A stretch of 64,000 bases of DNA from Leguminivora glycinivorella. Lineage: Eukaryota; Arthropoda; Insecta; Lepidoptera; Tortricidae. Under the pieces are notes generated by a model. It was given only the letters and a program-made list of their open reading frames with translations, made no database searches and was not told the DNA's origin. Position numbers and translations under genes: made by a program. The number at the start of each line of letters is the position of its first letter. Within the stretch, counting starts at the first letter, position 1. Location: the NCBI RefSeq assembly GCF_023078275.1, contig NC_062982.1, positions 4,972,501 to 5,036,500 of the forward strand, in the 5' to 3' direction. Of the stretch, positions 32,545-42,355 are shown piece by piece.

Positions 32545-34239
32545 CTGAAAATAAAGGGCTTGTTTAGATGGTGATTTCGGAATATGAAAAAAAAAGAATT
32601 TAATTGTTTGAGAAATAGGGACTAAGTTGATAACTTTGGGGACCTAGTGCAAGACGCCTCGATGAGGAGCTATCTAAAGGTGCTATTACATGAGCAACAC
32701 AATTGCCAGAAATTCACAAATCATTGCCGCTTTTGCTCCATAGTTAGTTGGTGCGTATTGAACAAACGCGGGAATGGTATGTAAATTAGTGGCAATTGTC
32801 TGTGTAACAGAACAGTAAGCGTTTCAAGATGGTTCTGATGACCAGAGGGCTAGCCAATGTTTCGCTCGGCGGATCAGCATTGTTATCCAGCAAAACGATG
32901 CGGCCAGCCTTCTGGGCACCTTAACTAACGACGACGACTGAAACTGAAATGTACGAGTGTTTTTTTAATTATATTTGTTACCTTATTCATCTGACAATAA
33001 ATTAATTGATAAATAAGTTCAACTGCGGTTATTTCGAAACTCTTGTATAGCTAGAACGTTTGCGTAGTAAAAGTAACCAATTGGTACACCATTTACTTTT
33101 TACAAAAAATATCCTCAATGAGGATCTCTCAAGGGGTTGGATGTCTGTATGATTACGAGTAAGATTAATGAGTCTGGCAAAAGCCTCCATTTCGAGAGCA
33201 GTAAAAACGCTAGTGTATCCATCAAGTCTGCCGTCAGTTGACGTCAGGGCGGATATTTCTGTGGCATGCTTGCTAAGCACGATTTCTTACTATTTAGGCA
33301 CATGAGAAGCTACAGTCGGAATAATGAAAAAAAAAACCTTTAAATGTGCCATCTAAGAATTACTTTATTTTACAGATAACTAGTACAGGTAAGTATAAAG
33401 ACGCTGTGACAGGTTATGTAGAAAAATACAAACGAATCTAGTCCTATGGTAAGCGACTAAGTAATGCGATTTGGGACACCTAAGATCACAATTCACATTT
33501 TAATGTAGATAATACAGCATGAGCTGAAAAATTGCATGGAGAAATTATGAATGAATTCGTTGATAATTCGCCATGCATTTCTGCTCATGAGCTCACTGTT
33601 CCTGTAATTTAATTTTTGTTTAGCAACCAGAAAAGATTCCTGCGTAAAATCATAGAATAATACTGTTACGGCATACGAGAATCCCCACCCTTGTACAGCT
33701 TCATACGGCACTACAAATTGATTAGGTACTAGCCAAGTATTTACTATTTATCCCCCGGGAGGGATTAGCGTGATTGCAATAATTAATATCTGCGGAGTGG
33801 GTTACCCGGGTTGCACATTAGTTGGATGTTCCACCGTACCGGGGCTTAGTGCGCGTTAAGTTCATAGTCCAGGGAAAGAGTATGCTATGCTTATAATTTA
33901 TAAATAAAATGCGCATTGAATCTGTACAGTGTACGGCTAAAAAATAAGTACTTACATAGTGACTGTGTAGTCTGTACTAGGTTTTAATGGTTGATTTCGT
34001 CACTACTTTAAAAAAATCTTGATCCAAAAAGACAAAACGAGATTAACCTAACATTGCACTCAACCGGTGGAGAAGATAAGATTTTTTCAAAGTAGGCGAT
34101 TTGGGATTCAAAAACCGATATACATTTATTTTTAATTAATTTACTTGAAAACATGTTTCGATGACCTTACATATACTCGTACACCCAGTAATTATGTCGG
34201 GAATGTAAGCGTTTGCAGTCAGGATAGTAGAGAGACCAG
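32545..34239. other. No gene; long 5' intron or upstream DNA of netrin
   Basis: Nothing coding seen. A decayed palindromic repeat lies at 33516-33610 (CATGAGC...GCATGGAGAAATTA and its inverse); a relative is at 46225-46315. Confidence 0.45.
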
Positions 34240-34395
34240 GGTGGCTAGCCGAATGGCACAATCGCTCACGAAACGCTCACGAAACGAAGCGCTAGTAGAT
34301 ATCTATCTCTATCGCGCTTGCGTATTGGCGCGACAGAGCCAGCGGCGTATCGCTTTCGTTTGGCGTCGGAGAAATGCCATTCGGCTACGGGGCCT
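34240..34395 (-). mobile_element. GCCGAATGGCA MITE, copy 2
   Basis: The reverse orientation of 7242-7398 and virtually identical to 59776-59935: GTGGCTAGCCGAATGGCA at the left, TGCCATTCGGCTACGGGG at the right. The left flank is CCAGG; the right flank is CCTGA. Confidence 0.85.
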
Positions 34396-34565
34396 GAAGT
34401 TTCGAGCAAAGTTAAATACGTAAATCGAAAAGACAGCCTGAAGTAGCCTATTAATCTTTAAGGAATATAAAAACACATTGTTGAAACATACAATCCTGTG
34501 TAAGATGTGTTACAATATTTATTTATTTAATTTAATTTATTTCTTATTTAAAGCAATGCTATTGA

Positions 34566-34616
34566 GCTCATGAGTCGTGGCTAATGCCAGGATAACGCAA
34601 GGAGGATGATGATTTA
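34566..34616 (+). mobile_element. LINE 3' tip with GAT tail
   Basis: GAGTCGTGGCTAATGCCAGG then GATAACGCAAGGAGGATGATGAT, matching 17115-17178. An adjacent AAGCAATGCTATTGA is repeated on both sides (34553-34567 and 34618-34632), which is a likely target duplication of this short insertion. Confidence 0.65.
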
Positions 34617-34935
34617 AAAGCAATGCTATTGATAGCTTGTAGTATTTAGTGGATGTATAGCCTAATCTTCGCAGTAACAAATACGCAGCTGCGAGGCTAA
34701 CGATGTACACATTTGTAGCCAGTAATGGCTGTAGCTTTTAACCCGCCGGAGGCCGGGAAAGCGAACGGATATTAGTATTACTGCAATGGGAAATTCAATT
34801 ACAATATGAATGTACTGTAACGAATTGTTTATGATAAATGTATAAATAAATCTTTTAAGGCCTGGCTTTTTTTACAGATAAATATTTAAAATGTTTAAAG
34901 AAGCGATATACTCGTAATAGGCTAGTATCCCATAC

Positions 34936-35320
34936 TGAAAATAATAGTACATTTCGATACAAGTGCGAAAAAAAGGAAGTTTGAAACGAGTGGCGATAAA
35001 TTAAAATACGACCGAAGGGAGTGTTTTAAATCGACACGAGTTACGAATTTCCTTTTCGCACGTGAATCGAACGACGTTTTTCAGTACAGATGGACCTCCG
35101 AAGTTTCGACCTGACATATAATGAACCACTTCTCGCACTAGTGCGTAAAAAAAACACCATCTGTACTGAATAATAGTACATTACGATACAAGTGCGTAAA
35201 AAAGGAAATTCGGAACTCGTGTCGATTTAAAACACTCCCTTCGGTCGTGTTTTAATCTATCGCCACTCGTTTCGAACTTCCTTTATTACGCACTTGTATC
35301 GTAATGTACTATTATAATAA
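34936..35320. mobile_element. Two nested palindromic MITEs
   Basis: 35170-35315 is a nearly perfect palindrome with ends ATAATAGTACATTACGATAC and its complement. A second, diverged unit at 34942-35062 has the same blocks (CGATACAAGTGCG, GGGAGTGTTTTAAATCGACA). The segment between carries CAGTACAGATGG and CCATCTGTACTG as a further inverted pair. Confidence 0.7.
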
Positions 35321-36610
35321 ACTGTGCACGAAATAAAGCACCACATAAGCAGAAGAAAAATAATGGACAGTGGTTATGTTTAAACATAATTTCTATTTAA
35401 TAAGTCAAAGAGAAAGTTATAAAGTAAATGAATTGACCGTGACGTCACTCTCAGTATTTCATAGTAATTCCATATTAGCAAATCATTTTGACAGTTCTTA
35501 AAAAGAAGCTGATTTGACTAGTAGGAAACTAGCCTATTCAGACAGAGGTCGAACATGATGAGCTAATAAAATTTCCTTATAACGACATATAATATTTACC
35601 TAACGAAAATAGCTAACCCTTTCCGAGCTCTGCTAATGAGACAGGAAATAGAACACATTATCCTCTCTAGGTGCCTTATCTTATCTTATATCTGTGGGGG
35701 CCTTTTCGGATACAATTCGACCCATTGAGATCTTTTGTGCAATTACCCCCTACGATCCTAAGATCATTCAGCTATTCAGGAGCTTTTCGACCATAAATGT
35801 TTTTGATGATGAGGCTCATGGGTAGATCTTTGATGAGTCTGAAGTCCTTTGGTTCCAGGTGTACCCAACCTGCTCCAAAATTTTTCATTATTTTTCCTAA
35901 GTAACTTTCATTTTCCGATTTCAAGTACGCCGTTTTGCATTTTTAACTCAATATGACAAAGGGAGTTTTCCTTTCGTTTTAGTATTTTTAGCTTACTTCA
36001 GACGGTTACTAAAACATGGCAATTGTAAAATACAGTAAGAATAAATCAATTGAAAGCCCAACTATTATAAATTAAATCAATCACGACATAATTTTTTACT
36101 GCGCCATTGAGATTTTCCAAACTTATTTTTGGTAGGTAAAAAATGTGGAGTCGGAAGTCCCTCTTGTTTATACAGCGTGTGTCTAAAGCGCTCGATAACT
36201 CAACGGTTCAATAAACTATACACAAATAAGCACAATGATTAATAAAACAATTCTAGGAACAGTTCCCAACGCATGAAGAGACTATCGCCTCCATCTGTCA
36301 ATGATATCAAAGATCACTACTTTGTATCTTACTAATCCAAGGTTTTAGTAATTATGTACCAGCGGTTGTTCCATACAAGCCGATTCCCACCGGAATGCTG
36401 TTACTAATAAAGTACGCTGTGTGGGAGGTAGGTTGCTTTTGCTCCTGTTCCTAGACGAAGAACCCGCCACTGGGAGAAACGGCCCTACCCAACATAATTA
36501 TAACGTAAGCCGGTTTTTGGCACAACCATAGTAATGAGTGGCATCATGACCGACGAAATGTATGAAACAGGCAATTTTTTTTTCGATTTCAGCATTGGTC
36601 CCATAATAAA
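35321..36610. other. No gene recognised
   Basis: AT-rich; nothing identifiable. Confidence 0.4.
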
Positions 36611-37365
36611 CCTTGTTAACCGCCTTCCAAATCTCAAGGGAAGGGGTTATTTTTTTATTTTTTTTTAAATGTTTGTTCCTCGATATCTCCGTCGTTACTG
36701 GACCGATTTTGAAATTTTTTTTTTGATTGAATGTATATGTATACAGATTGGTCCCATTTTTCTCAGAACCCAGTTCTGGTGGTGGGATCCTGGAGAAATC
36801 GAGGGAACTCCTCAAATCTGAAAGGCATACATATGGTGATTTTTGTGTTTTTAAAGGCACAGCATGCATTTAGGTACGGAACAGTGACATTTGGTGCAGT
36901 GGAACTCCTGATGATGGTCAGAATGGAACTCCTCAAATCTGAACGGCACATTTATAGTGACTTTGGTATTTTTATAAGAACAGCATGCACTTACGTACAG
37001 AACAGTGACATTGGGTGCAGTGGAACTGCTGATGATGGTTAGAACGGAACTCCTCAAATCTGAACGGCACACTTATAGTGACTTTGGTATTTTTATAAGA
37101 ACAGCATGCACTTACGTCCAGAACAGTGACGTTTGGTGCAGTGGAACTGCTGATGAAGAGTGAGCCGCCCCAGGTTAGAGTTCCGTTCTGATAATCATTC
37201 TCATCTGTAAGTACTTCAGAATCATCCAAATTTCAAAATTGGTTCAGAAATGACGGAGATATCGAATAACAAACATTAAAAAATATACAGACGAATTGAT
37301 AACATAATCCAACATTTGAAAGTATTTATCACCAGAATCCCAAAGGAAGGCGGTTTTTTTTTCTT
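36611..37365 (+). mobile_element. 121-bp-unit tandem-repeat element, copy C
   Basis: Same structure as copy B: left TTAACCGCCTTCCAAATCTC, a CTCGATATCTCCGTCGTTAC block, one variant unit and about three 121-bp units (for example GAATGGAACTCC at 36921 and GAACGGAACTCC at 37042), then AGTGAGCCGCCCCAGG and right CAAAGGAAGGCGGTTTT. Confidence 0.8.
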
Positions 37366-37527
37366 AAAAATTATTCATTATAACATCAAAAGTCAGAAAG
37401 TCACTATGCAAAGTTTGAATTTGAACGGTCGTTTTTATTTCACCGTGTACAATAAAATCTAGGGCATGTGACTAGTGGTTACGAAGTCGAAGAAAAATAA
37501 CAAGGCACCACAGTCAGACGTGTCTTT
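37366..37527. other. Spacer between elements
   Basis: Nothing identifiable. Confidence 0.4.
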
Positions 37528-37795
37528 AATAAATAATAAATAAATAAATAAATATTATACTCGTAGGACATTCTTACACAGATTGACTGAGGCCCACGGT
37601 AAGCTCAAGAAGGCTTGTGTTGTGGGTACTCAGACAACGATATAATATATAAATACTTATATACATAGAAAACATCCATGACTCAGGAACAAATATCTGT
37701 GCTCATCACACAAATAAATGCCCTTACCGGGATTCGAACCCGGGACCGCGGCGCAGCAGGCAGGGTCACTACCGACTGCGCCAGACCGGTCGTCT
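37528..37795 (-). mobile_element. tRNA-derived SINE
   Basis: On the minus strand: A box TGGCGCAGTCGGTAG, B box GGGTTCGAATCCC, then a body with TTTGTGTGATGAGCAC, ACAACACAAGCCTTCTTGAG and AATCTGTGTAAGAATGTCC, ending in TTTA repeats. The tRNA-like head plus unrelated body and simple tail is the structure of a lepidopteran SINE. GTCTTT on both sides may be the target duplication. Confidence 0.85.
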
Positions 37796-37995
37796 TTGAA
37801 AGCCCTTTTTCTGGTTGGCCCAACACCTCGACTCGTTCAGCCAATTAGAACACAGAACGTGTACCGTTGACAAAAACTAATACCGTCAACTGCGTACGCG
37901 CACTTAAGCTGTCAACACACGATCTGCTGCTATGTATCTAATGAAAATCGGTTCGGTAACGTATGGAGATTCTTAGAAATTTATTTAAATATATG

Positions 37996-38386
37996 TCACC
38001 GGAGATGTAAACAACACAAAACTACCCGATATTAATTTATATAAATGTTCGGGGTAGACAAATAAATATAATCTACCCGCTTTTAGTTAATGTTTATTTC
38101 CCACCATGTTTATTTTAAAGGTAAAAATAATGTTAATTAATCGCGTTCGACCTGTATGTGACTTTAAATATATGTTTAATGATTTCTTATCAAGTGCTAA
38201 AATATAAAGTTTCATGGTTTTATCTTTTAAAATTAAGAAATCCCATACAAACTTTCAACCTCTTTTTCAACCCCTTCATCCCTTTTTTTCGAAATAAAAA
38301 GTAGCCTATGTTTTGTCTCAGGGTCTAAAGATTATCTGTTCCAAATTTCATCAAAATCGGCTGCGTGGTTTAAGCGGGAAAGCGTA

Positions 38387-38431
<45 letters not shown>

Positions 38432-38456
38432 GTTACTTTCGCATTTATAATATTAC
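37996..38456 (+). mobile_element. SINE-like repeat with CAGA run, copy 1
   Basis: Begins ATGTCACCGGAGATGTAAAC and contains ACTACCCG/CGGGGTAG, CCTTCATCCC, AATTTCATCAAAATCGGCTG and a GACA/CAGA microsatellite, ending TTTCGCATTTATAATATTA. About 98% identical (my count by eye) to 39694-40169. It resembles a non-autonomous unit carrying an RTE-like 3' end. Confidence 0.75.
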
Positions 38457-38720
38457 TAGCTTTTACCCGCGGCTTCGCCCGCGTAATAAAAGTATTCATT
38501 AAGATTTTCATTTGGATCCGTAGGGACCGTAGGTTTCTCTGTAGGTATATTTATCTGCGATTATTTCGATTGCACATAATACTTTTGCTTGCAATGATTG
38601 TAGAAATATTACACATCGACCACAGCGTAGGTAATTCTATATACGCTGGGGAAACCTTTATAAACATCCTACATAGCCCGTATTTCGACACTATGATCGG
38701 TGGGTAAAAAGTATTTTTTT
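38457..38720 (+). repeat. Partial repeat starting CTAGCTTTTACCCGCGG
   Basis: CTAGCTTTTACCCGCGGCTT then CGCCCGCGTAATAAAAG is a repeat terminus common in lepidopteran genomes. The right border is unclear. Confidence 0.45.
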
Positions 38721-38844
38721 CTATTATCCCTTACAATTTTTTACATTTTGCTTATACTTATCGCAAACGTAATCTTCAAGCAAGCAAACAACGATCGTCT
38801 TAGAGCACATTGATTGTAAGAGACCGCCGACCGATTATCCGTAT

Positions 38845-39050
38845 CCCGCTAACGATACCCATATTATCCGTATCCGTATCCGTATCCGTATCGCTATCGC
38901 TATCGCTATCGCTATCGCTATCGCTATCCCTATCGCTATCCCTATAGCTATCCCTATCGCTATCCCTATCGCTATCCCTATCGCTATCCCTATCGCTATC
39001 CCTATCGCTATCCCTATCGCTATCCCTATCCCTATCCCTATCCCTTATCA
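38845..39050. repeat. TATCGC/TATCCC hexanucleotide minisatellite
   Basis: About 200 bp of six-base units passing from TATCCG to TATCGC to an alternating TATCGC-TATCCC 12-mer. On the minus strand it reads as an Arg-Asp/Ser frame, a repeat artefact. Confidence 0.9.
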
Positions 39051-39384
39051 AGATGTTTAATGATATAACTATATAATGGTTTTTCGGCGGTTCCGGGGCA
39101 ACCTGCCAAATCCCACACCGGGGCAAATGAGGCAACGGAGCCACGCTGTGACGTCATCGCCCAAATCAATTGTTTAATTTTATTATTAATTTTGTTTTCT
39201 TCATTTTCTGTGTTTTTTGTTATCTAAGTTTCGTGACGCATTGGTTTTACTGTAATGTCATGCAAACATGTTTTTACTAAATAAATACTAATACTAAATT
39301 ATATAACACTTTAAGTTCTCGCGCTTTGTACACATATTTAAAGCCACACACAGGCCGAACGCGACCAACCAACACCATTTTTAC
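39051..39384. other. No gene recognised
   Basis: A short GC-rich patch (CGGCGGTTCCGGGGCAACC) in AT-rich sequence; no call. Confidence 0.4.
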
Positions 39385-39650
39385 CTTTTTTCCCAAGGTT
39401 TCGGCAGGGTTAAGAATTTCACCACCCCCTTTCTTCCCGTGGGTGTCGTAGAAGGCGACTATGGGATATGGGTTAAATTGTGGCGTAGGCGAGAGGCTGG
39501 CAACCTGTCACTGCAATGTCACAGTTTCGTTTTCTTTCAACCCCTTATTTGCCAAGAGTGGCACTGAAACTTAGTTTCATGTGTTCTGCCTACCCCTATA
39601 TGGGATACAGGCGTGATTGTATGTATGTATGTATGTATGTGTTTCGGCCA
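39385..39650 (+). mobile_element. LINE 3' end with ATGT tail
   Basis: AATTTCACCACCCCCTTTC, GTGGGTGTCGTAGAAGGCGA, GGCTGGCAACCTGTCACTGC and CCCCTTATTTGCCAAGAGTG, ending in ATGTATGT repeats. The longest of four copies in the window (others 4184-4290, 10033-10150, 47450-47640). No RT part. Confidence 0.75.
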
Positions 39651-39693
39651 GGTTGCACTGGCCGTGGTCGCGGAAGACTGACGTCCCAGCAAA

Positions 39694-40087
39694 ATGTCAC
39701 CGGAGATGTAAACAACACAAAACTACCCGATATTAATTTATATAAATGTTCGGGGTAGACAAATAAATATAATCTACCCGCTTTTAGTTAATGTTTATTT
39801 CCCACCATGTTTATTTTAAAGGTAAAAATAATGCTAATTAATCGCGCTCGACCCGTATGTGACTTTAAATATATGTTTAATGATTTCTTATCAAGTGCTA
39901 AAATATAAAGTTTCATGGTTTTATCATTTAAAATTAAGAAATCCCATACAAACTTTCAACCTCTTTTTCAACCCCTTCATCCCTTTTTTTCTAAATAAAA
40001 AGTAGCCTATGTTCTGTCTCAGGGTCTAAAGATTGTCTGTTCCAAATTTCATCAAAATCGGTTGCGTGGTTTAAGCGGGAAAGCGTA

Positions 40088-40148
<61 letters not shown>

Positions 40149-40169
40149 GTTACTTTCGCATTTATAATA
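39694..40169 (+). mobile_element. SINE-like repeat with CAGA run, copy 2
   Basis: Almost identical to 37996-38456, with a longer CAGA run. It is followed directly by the TATAG microsatellite, into which the LINE at 40291 inserted. Confidence 0.75.
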
Positions 40170-40290
40170 TTATATATAGTATATATAGTAAATATAGTAA
40201 TATAGTATATAGTATATAGTATAGTATAGTATAGTATGGAGTATGGATAGTATGGATGGATAGTATATATAGTATATAGTATAGTATATA
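40170..40290. repeat. TATAG microsatellite, left half
   Basis: Irregular TATATAGTA/GTATGGAT units. They resume at 45708-45795 after the LINE, with the same TATGGATGGATGG variants, so the LINE split one array. Confidence 0.85.
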
Positions 40291-40847
40291 GGGTTTCCGA
40301 ACGGTCGCCGAGCTGTCAAGTTGACTCTGTGACCAGCTGATTTCAAATATTGAAATTTAATTATATTTTTAGCTTTAAAGAGGACTTCTACTCATTGTTA
40401 GTTAATTTAAGTAGTAAAGTATTATCAGTGATACAGTTTTGGTGAAATTGACAACGTTACACCGAGTATTTATTGGACTTTGAGGCAGGACTACCCAACT
40501 GTCAACGAGTGATCGCAGCCGTTGGAATCTGCGTTTGAAACGGGGAGAGTATTCCGTTTTATTTATCATTTATTTCTACACTCAAACAAAGCTCATTGCT
40601 GCGGCCGTGAGCAACGTCAAACAAACAACATTGGCACCGTGCAGTTTCCCTTTGCTTGACGAACTAGTGGAAGCACAAGACGAGACAAGACACATTCGCC
40701 ACAGACACTGCCGACTACTGACACACTGCACACTATTCATTCCTACAGCTCTCATCTCTGTCGTCATCTTGGCAAATCTTTCAATCTCTGTTGAGATAAG
40801 TACTCATCCTTTTTTATTACATCTTTCAGAAAGCCAGACGAGTGACA

Positions 40848-42326
40848 ATGGACACCAATATTGCGACCGAAACTCGCAAGGCAACGGCACGACAACTAGA
40901 GATGCAGCTAAAAACAACAGCACAGGACCTACAAGAGTCGAGGGCCTTGTCGAAGCAGTTGTTGGAGGAAAGGGAGGAAAGCGAAGTGGAGCTCCAGAAA
41001 GTAATCAACAAAAACTCAGAATTGAAAAGGGAGCTGGCGGACAATGATGTGCAGCTGACTGATGCCCGCGGAGAAGTGGACCGTTTGCAAGGCACAATAG
41101 ACACCTTCAACCAGTGCGCTTCGACACATGAAGTGGCCTTGGCCCGCATCACACAGTTAGAAGAAGAACTGGGTGCGGCTAATGAGGAACTTAATTTGTT
41201 TAGGAAAGAGCGGGAGCACTATGATGCTTCGCAGTTACAGAATGTGTACCAAGAGTTGGTAAGCGGTGAAACACAATTGAGTAGGGACTCCAAACACATA
41301 GTATTCTTTAATAGTAGTAATAAGTTAAAAAAGTACATTAAGATTAATAGGTATATTAGGAGAACCCAAAAGCTGATCAAAGGCCAGGCATGTATTAAAA
41401 AATATAGTAAATTAAAACATACATTAACAGTTATGAAAAATAGGGTTCAAGACTGTCATTCAGAGCTGGAAGTCAAGGAATCAAATTTTCTGAAATTAAA
41501 TGCCGACATTAACAGGCTGAAAGATGAGCTTTTGGCAGTATCCACCATGTATGAGACTACTAAAAAACAAGTTGAGGAGCACATACAGGCTTTTAATAAA
41601 TTGCTGCTAGAAAATAGAGATTTGGAGGAGCGGTGTAAGGCATTATTAAATGGAAAACATTGTAATTGTGGCCAAATGCCACCAGCAAAGATTATTCAAG
41701 CCGATGTGGCCCACGACACAACTAGGCATGCGGCAGTAGTTAAACAGCCCCCTAGAGCAGTCAGTAAGACTGTTGTTTTTTCAGATCAGATTGGGTTAGG
41801 AATGGGCCCATTATTAAGCTACCAGTTAGAGCAACAAGCGACAAATTACTGTTATCAAAACATTACTTTGTCTCATTTATGTGACCTTATTTCAAATAAG
41901 GGATGTTATGATAGCAGTACTACATTAGTAATTTTATTAGGAAATAGTCTTAATGTAGATAAGCTTAGCATAGATAAATTGATGTCCACACTAAATGTTA
42001 TTGAAAAATCTGGTGTGGGGAAAATTATATTATGTGCACTACCTTATGCAGAAAATGTATCATATGACTATAATTGTAAGATAGCTTACTATAATTCTTT
42101 AATGTACCATGCCATAGCTGTTAATAAAAAGTACCATTTCTTTGACTTAAATAAATTCATTGAGCGCTTCATGCTAGCTCCACGGAAGGTATTTTTGCCA
42201 AAGAAATTATTTGTATATTTAGTGGAGTTATTGGCCTTCAATATTGAGCCAAATAGATGTAATAGTGTTATATATAAGTCTCAGTCAGCTGACAAAGCCA
42301 AGGACCCCATGCCTCATTTAAACTAG
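40848..42326 (+). CDS. LINE ORF1 protein: coiled coil plus SGNH-like domain
   Basis: 492 residues from the ATG at 40848 (good context, ACAATGG); an in-frame GTG six bases upstream is not needed. LINE ORF1 proteins bind element RNA and help form the retrotransposition particle. Roughly residues 10-260 are long charged heptad-like stretches (ARQLEMQLKTTAQDL, LKRELADNDVQLTDARGEV, DRLQGTI), a probable coiled coil with a basic patch (IKINRYIRRTQKLIKG), followed by a CNCGQMP turn. Residues about 305-480 look like an SGNH/GDSL-hydrolase fold: VVFSDQIGLGMG aligns with the block holding the nucleophile, and VILLGNSLN with the GxND block. The serine position appears to be Gln and the usual C-terminal Asp-x-x-His is not evident, so it is probably not an active esterase. 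Confidence 0.82.
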   Translation: MDTNIATETRKATARQLEMQLKTTAQDLQESRALSKQLLEEREESEVELQKVINKNSELKRELADNDVQLTDARGEVDRLQGTIDTFNQCASTHEVALARITQLEEELGAANEELNLFRKEREHYDASQLQNVYQELVSGETQLSRDSKHIVFFNSSNKLKKYIKINRYIRRTQKLIKGQACIKKYSKLKHTLTVMKNRVQDCHSELEVKESNFLKLNADINRLKDELLAVSTMYETTKKQVEEHIQAFNKLLLENRDLEERCKALLNGKHCNCGQMPPAKIIQADVAHDTTRHAAVVKQPPRAVSKTVVFSDQIGLGMGPLLSYQLEQQATNYCYQNITLSHLCDLISNKGCYDSSTTLVILLGNSLNVDKLSIDKLMSTLNVIEKSGVGKIILCALPYAENVSYDYNCKIAYYNSLMYHAIAVNKKYHFFDLNKFIERFMLAPRKVFLPKKLFVYLVELLAFNIEPNRCNSVIYKSQSADKAKDPMPHLN

Positions 42327-42355
42327 ATTGTAAGACAGCGGAAAAACACCTGAAT

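Noticed and set aside
37726..37795. Minus-strand tRNA gene candidate with good A and B boxes
   Set aside because: The head is joined to a SINE body and TTTA tail, and the acceptor stem does not pair; SINE is the better call.
38391..38432. Regular short repeats as a CRISPR-like array (also 40088-40146, 60906-60976)
   Set aside because: Uninterrupted tetranucleotide runs without spacers, in a eukaryotic sequence.
38800..39144. Arg-Asp-Ser repeat frame
   Set aside because: Translation of the TATCGC/TATCCC minisatellite.
37996..40169. The two 460-bp direct repeats as LTRs of one element
   Set aside because: Nothing coding lies between them, their ends lack TG...CA and primer sites, and the sequence between consists of unrelated repeats.
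40535..41047. 170-codon frame overlapping the start of LINE ORF1
   Set aside because: It covers the 5' UTR and out-of-frame ORF1 sequence and has no domain; ORF1 explains the region.
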